Assembly: GCA_947179285.1 (NCBI GenBank)
Contig: CAMXAV010000033.1
Location: 1 to 6,986, forward strand
Reading direction: 5' to 3'
Source of the DNA: an uncultured Helicobacter sp.
Lineage (GTDB): Bacteria > Campylobacterota > Campylobacteria > Campylobacterales > Helicobacteraceae
DNA: 6,986 nucleotides
In this document: positions 5,767-6,986 of the stretch, piece after piece
How positions within the stretch are numbered: position 1 is the stretch's first letter
Layout of the letters: every line of letters begins with the position of its first letter
The notes under the pieces: generated by a model
What the model was told of the DNA's origin: nothing
Databases searched by the model: none
Seen by the model: the letters and a program-made list of their open reading frames with translations, nothing else
Translations under genes and position numbers: made by a program

Positions 5767-6346
5767 ACCCTTCAATTTCTGGCCCCTCTCTATCGCGGGC
5801 TTCATCGGCGTTGTCGTGCTGCTCATCGTTTGGACGGTCTATTTTGCGCTCCAAAACCCCGTGCAGCGGGACGATAGCTTCCTTGCGAGCTATCAAGAAG
5901 CCGATGCGCTCATCAACACAATCCAAGAGGAGCAAAAACAATTCACGGCACGCTATCAGCTCGTGTGGCAAGGAATCGATTCTACCAACCCATCTGCCAA
6001 CCTGCCCCAAGCCAAAAGCCACTCGCGCGCGCAAAACATCGCCGCGTCTTTCGATTCGCTCGCGTTTCCCGAAGGCTTTGCGTTTCGCATCGAGCCTCGC
6101 GATGGCGCGGCGCTGCCCAAAGTCGTCAATATCGAAGCGCTGCTGACCCGCCCGCATACCAAAGAGAACGACCAGATTCTAACCTTCGCGCCCGATTCGG
6201 GACTTTTTCGCAGCCAGCCTGTCGAGCTGCCCGCGCATGGACGTTGGCTCATTCAAGGCGTGATTCATTACGAAGCTAAAGATAGCCCCGATAGCCCCAA
6301 AACAGGCTATTTTCGCTTTGAATTTTTCGCAAAAGACGGCGCATAG
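5756..6346 (+). CDS. FixH/CcoH-like cbb3 oxidase assembly protein, 196 aa
   Basis: One N-terminal membrane span (about residues 11-32) is followed by QRDDSFLASYQEADALINTIQEEQ (37-60), the charged stretch after the span that FixH/CcoH proteins share. A periplasmic beta-rich domain then contains EALLTRPHTKENDQ (127-140) and the HGRWLIQGVI strand (161-170), both typical FixH landmarks. CcoH is a membrane protein needed for stable assembly of the cbb3 oxidase and has been found with the complex in other bacteria. Start ATG 5756 has AAGGAA (5745-5750) and overlaps the end of the TPM-like gene by 11 nt, so the two are coupled. Codons look richer in G and C than in ccoN. The usual companion genes ccoG, ccoI and ccoS are not in the window. 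Confidence 0.75.
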   Translation: MSAKPFNFWPLSIAGFIGVVVLLIVWTVYFALQNPVQRDDSFLASYQEADALINTIQEEQKQFTARYQLVWQGIDSTNPSANLPQAKSHSRAQNIAASFDSLAFPEGFAFRIEPRDGAALPKVVNIEALLTRPHTKENDQILTFAPDSGLFRSQPVELPAHGRWLIQGVIHYEAKDSPDSPKTGYFRFEFFAKDGA

Positions 6347-6354
6347 GGGCACAC

Positions 6355-6986
6355 ATGCAACACCGACAACGCCAAAGCGCACGATTCCTTGCGCGCCTGT
6401 TTTCGTTTCTCGCCTACCGCAAAAAGGCGCGCTACAATCGCGTTTTGCCCCTATCAGAATATCTGATAGACAGGTGGCAAAAGGCGCAGCAATGCGGCTT
6501 TGGGGGCAATAGCAGCTGCTACGATTCTGTCTATATCTTTGGCGATGTCAAGGTTGGCGAGCATACCTTCATTGGTCCATTCTGCATTCTCGATGGCAGC
6601 GGCGGGCTCGCGATTGGCAGCCATTGCAGCATCTCGGCGGGCGTGCATATCTACACGCACAATAGCGTCAAATGGGCGATTTCACAGGGGCAAGAATCCT
6701 ATGACTATGCGCCTGTTGTCATCGAAGATGGTTGCTATATTGGTCCAAACACCGTCATCGCACAAGGCGTAAAGATTGGCACAGGCGCCGTTGTGGGCGC
6801 ATGCAGCTTTGTCAATCATGACGTCGCCCCACACACCAAAGTTGCGGGCGTTCCCGCACGAACAATCGGAGAAACTATGCAAACAGCAAACAATAAATGG
6901 GGGGGGGGGGCAAACACAGGGAGTTTACCTTTTTCCCATTGCCCCCCTCCCCGTGGTGGAAAAAGGGGGCGCCTTTGCAGAATGGG
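6355..6986 (+). CDS. Hexapeptide-repeat (left-handed beta-helix) acyltransferase, partial, with internal G12 tract
   Basis: The frame opens at ATG 6355, 8 nt after the fixH-like stop, and runs off the window without a stop. After a basic N-terminus come PLSEYLIDRWQKAQ (32-45) and hexapeptide-repeat turns: VYIFGDVKVGEHTFIGPFCI (59-78), LAIGSHCSISAGVHIYTHN (85-103), VVIEDGCYIGPNTVIAQGVK (121-140) and IGTGAVVGACSFVN (141-154), closing with VAGVPARTIG (163-172). This is a WxcM/WbbJ-type sugar O- or N-acyltransferase that uses acetyl-CoA or another acyl-CoA; His102 in the IYTHN turn is the likely catalytic base. The usual target is a nucleotide sugar or surface glycan. The fold is complete by about residue 172. 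Ten residues later 12 G in a row (6899-6910) encode Trp-Gly-Gly-Gly, and the tail beyond it is not protein-like. Only a weak ribosome site (AGGGG, 6345-6349) precedes the start. The true C-terminus is unknown. Confidence 0.85.
   Translation, partial: MQHRQRQSARFLARLFSFLAYRKKARYNRVLPLSEYLIDRWQKAQQCGFGGNSSCYDSVYIFGDVKVGEHTFIGPFCILDGSGGLAIGSHCSISAGVHIYTHNSVKWAISQGQESYDYAPVVIEDGCYIGPNTVIAQGVKIGTGAVVGACSFVNHDVAPHTKVAGVPARTIGETMQTANNKWGGGANTGSLPFSHCPPPRGGKRGRLCRM
6899..6910 (+). repeat. Poly-G tract, 12 bases, likely phase-variable
   Basis: Twelve consecutive G follow TAAAT and precede CAAACACAGG. Poly-G/poly-C runs of about 8 or more bases change length by slipped-strand mispairing in Helicobacter and Campylobacter and switch surface-structure genes. 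Here the run lies at codons 182-186 of the acyltransferase. As drawn the frame continues, and frames reached by losing or gaining one G are also open to the window end. Confidence 0.85.
6935..6986. repeat. Imperfect inverted repeat with strand-biased C and G runs at the window end
   Basis: CCCATT (6935-6940) and AATGGG (6981-6986) are inverted copies, with GCCCCC (6941-6946) and GGGGGC (6965-6970) inside them. Ten unpaired bases lie between the inner and outer right-hand arms. No frame across this stretch looks like ordinary protein. It may be the edge of an intergenic repeat or a terminator-like structure; the window ends before this can be settled. Confidence 0.35.

Overview
The window looks like chromosomal DNA of a campylobacterotal (epsilonproteobacterial) species, most plausibly Helicobacter or a close relative such as Wolinella. 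The reasons are a FlgE2-type hook homologue, a ccoN-ccoO-ccoQ-ccoP order followed directly by a DUF4006-type small protein, tightly packed genes, and a long poly-G tract of the kind these bacteria use for phase variation. Base composition looks roughly balanced by eye, which would be high for many Helicobacter species. The genus call is inference.

Layout. Positions 1-696 hold the 3' part of a flgE2-like flagellar gene that carries an in-frame TAG at 76-78. A 12-bp hairpin (730-757) follows, then a complete tRNA-Phe(GAA) with encoded CCA (761-835). Only 18 nt after the tRNA comes a 177-aa TIR-like protein of the ThsB/MTH538 (DUF1863) type, with no recognisable Thoeris partner in the window. 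A 169-nt gap (1388-1556) carries the likely promoter of the respiratory operon.

From 1557 to at least 6346 all genes are on the + strand with gaps or overlaps of about 10 nt or less: ccoN, ccoO, ccoQ and ccoP (the complete cbb3-type cytochrome c oxidase), a DUF4006-like 65-aa membrane protein, a 34-aa single-span membrane protein that is easily missed, a secreted, C-terminally anchored TPM-like protein with a TTG start, and a FixH/CcoH-like assembly factor. CcoN holds the haem b / haem b3-CuB centre. CcoO and CcoP carry one and two c-type haems and pass electrons to it. CcoQ, the small membrane proteins and FixH are expected to act in assembly or stability. Three junctions fuse the stop codon to a perfect Shine-Dalgarno sequence (TAAGGAGG).

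Eight nt after the fixH-like gene starts a left-handed beta-helix (hexapeptide) acyltransferase, probably acting on a surface sugar. Just after its predicted catalytic fold it contains a run of 12 G (6899-6910). All three reading frames after the run stay open to the window end, so the tract could switch the C-terminal tail or a fusion. The last 76 nt are strongly strand-biased and do not look like ordinary protein.

The main points for follow-up are the tRNA-linked orphan TIR gene, the 34-aa ORF inside the oxidase operon, the G12 acyltransferase and the amber codon in flgE2. I do not see a demonstrably new multi-gene system. The tRNA-TIR pair and the extended oxidase operon come closest.
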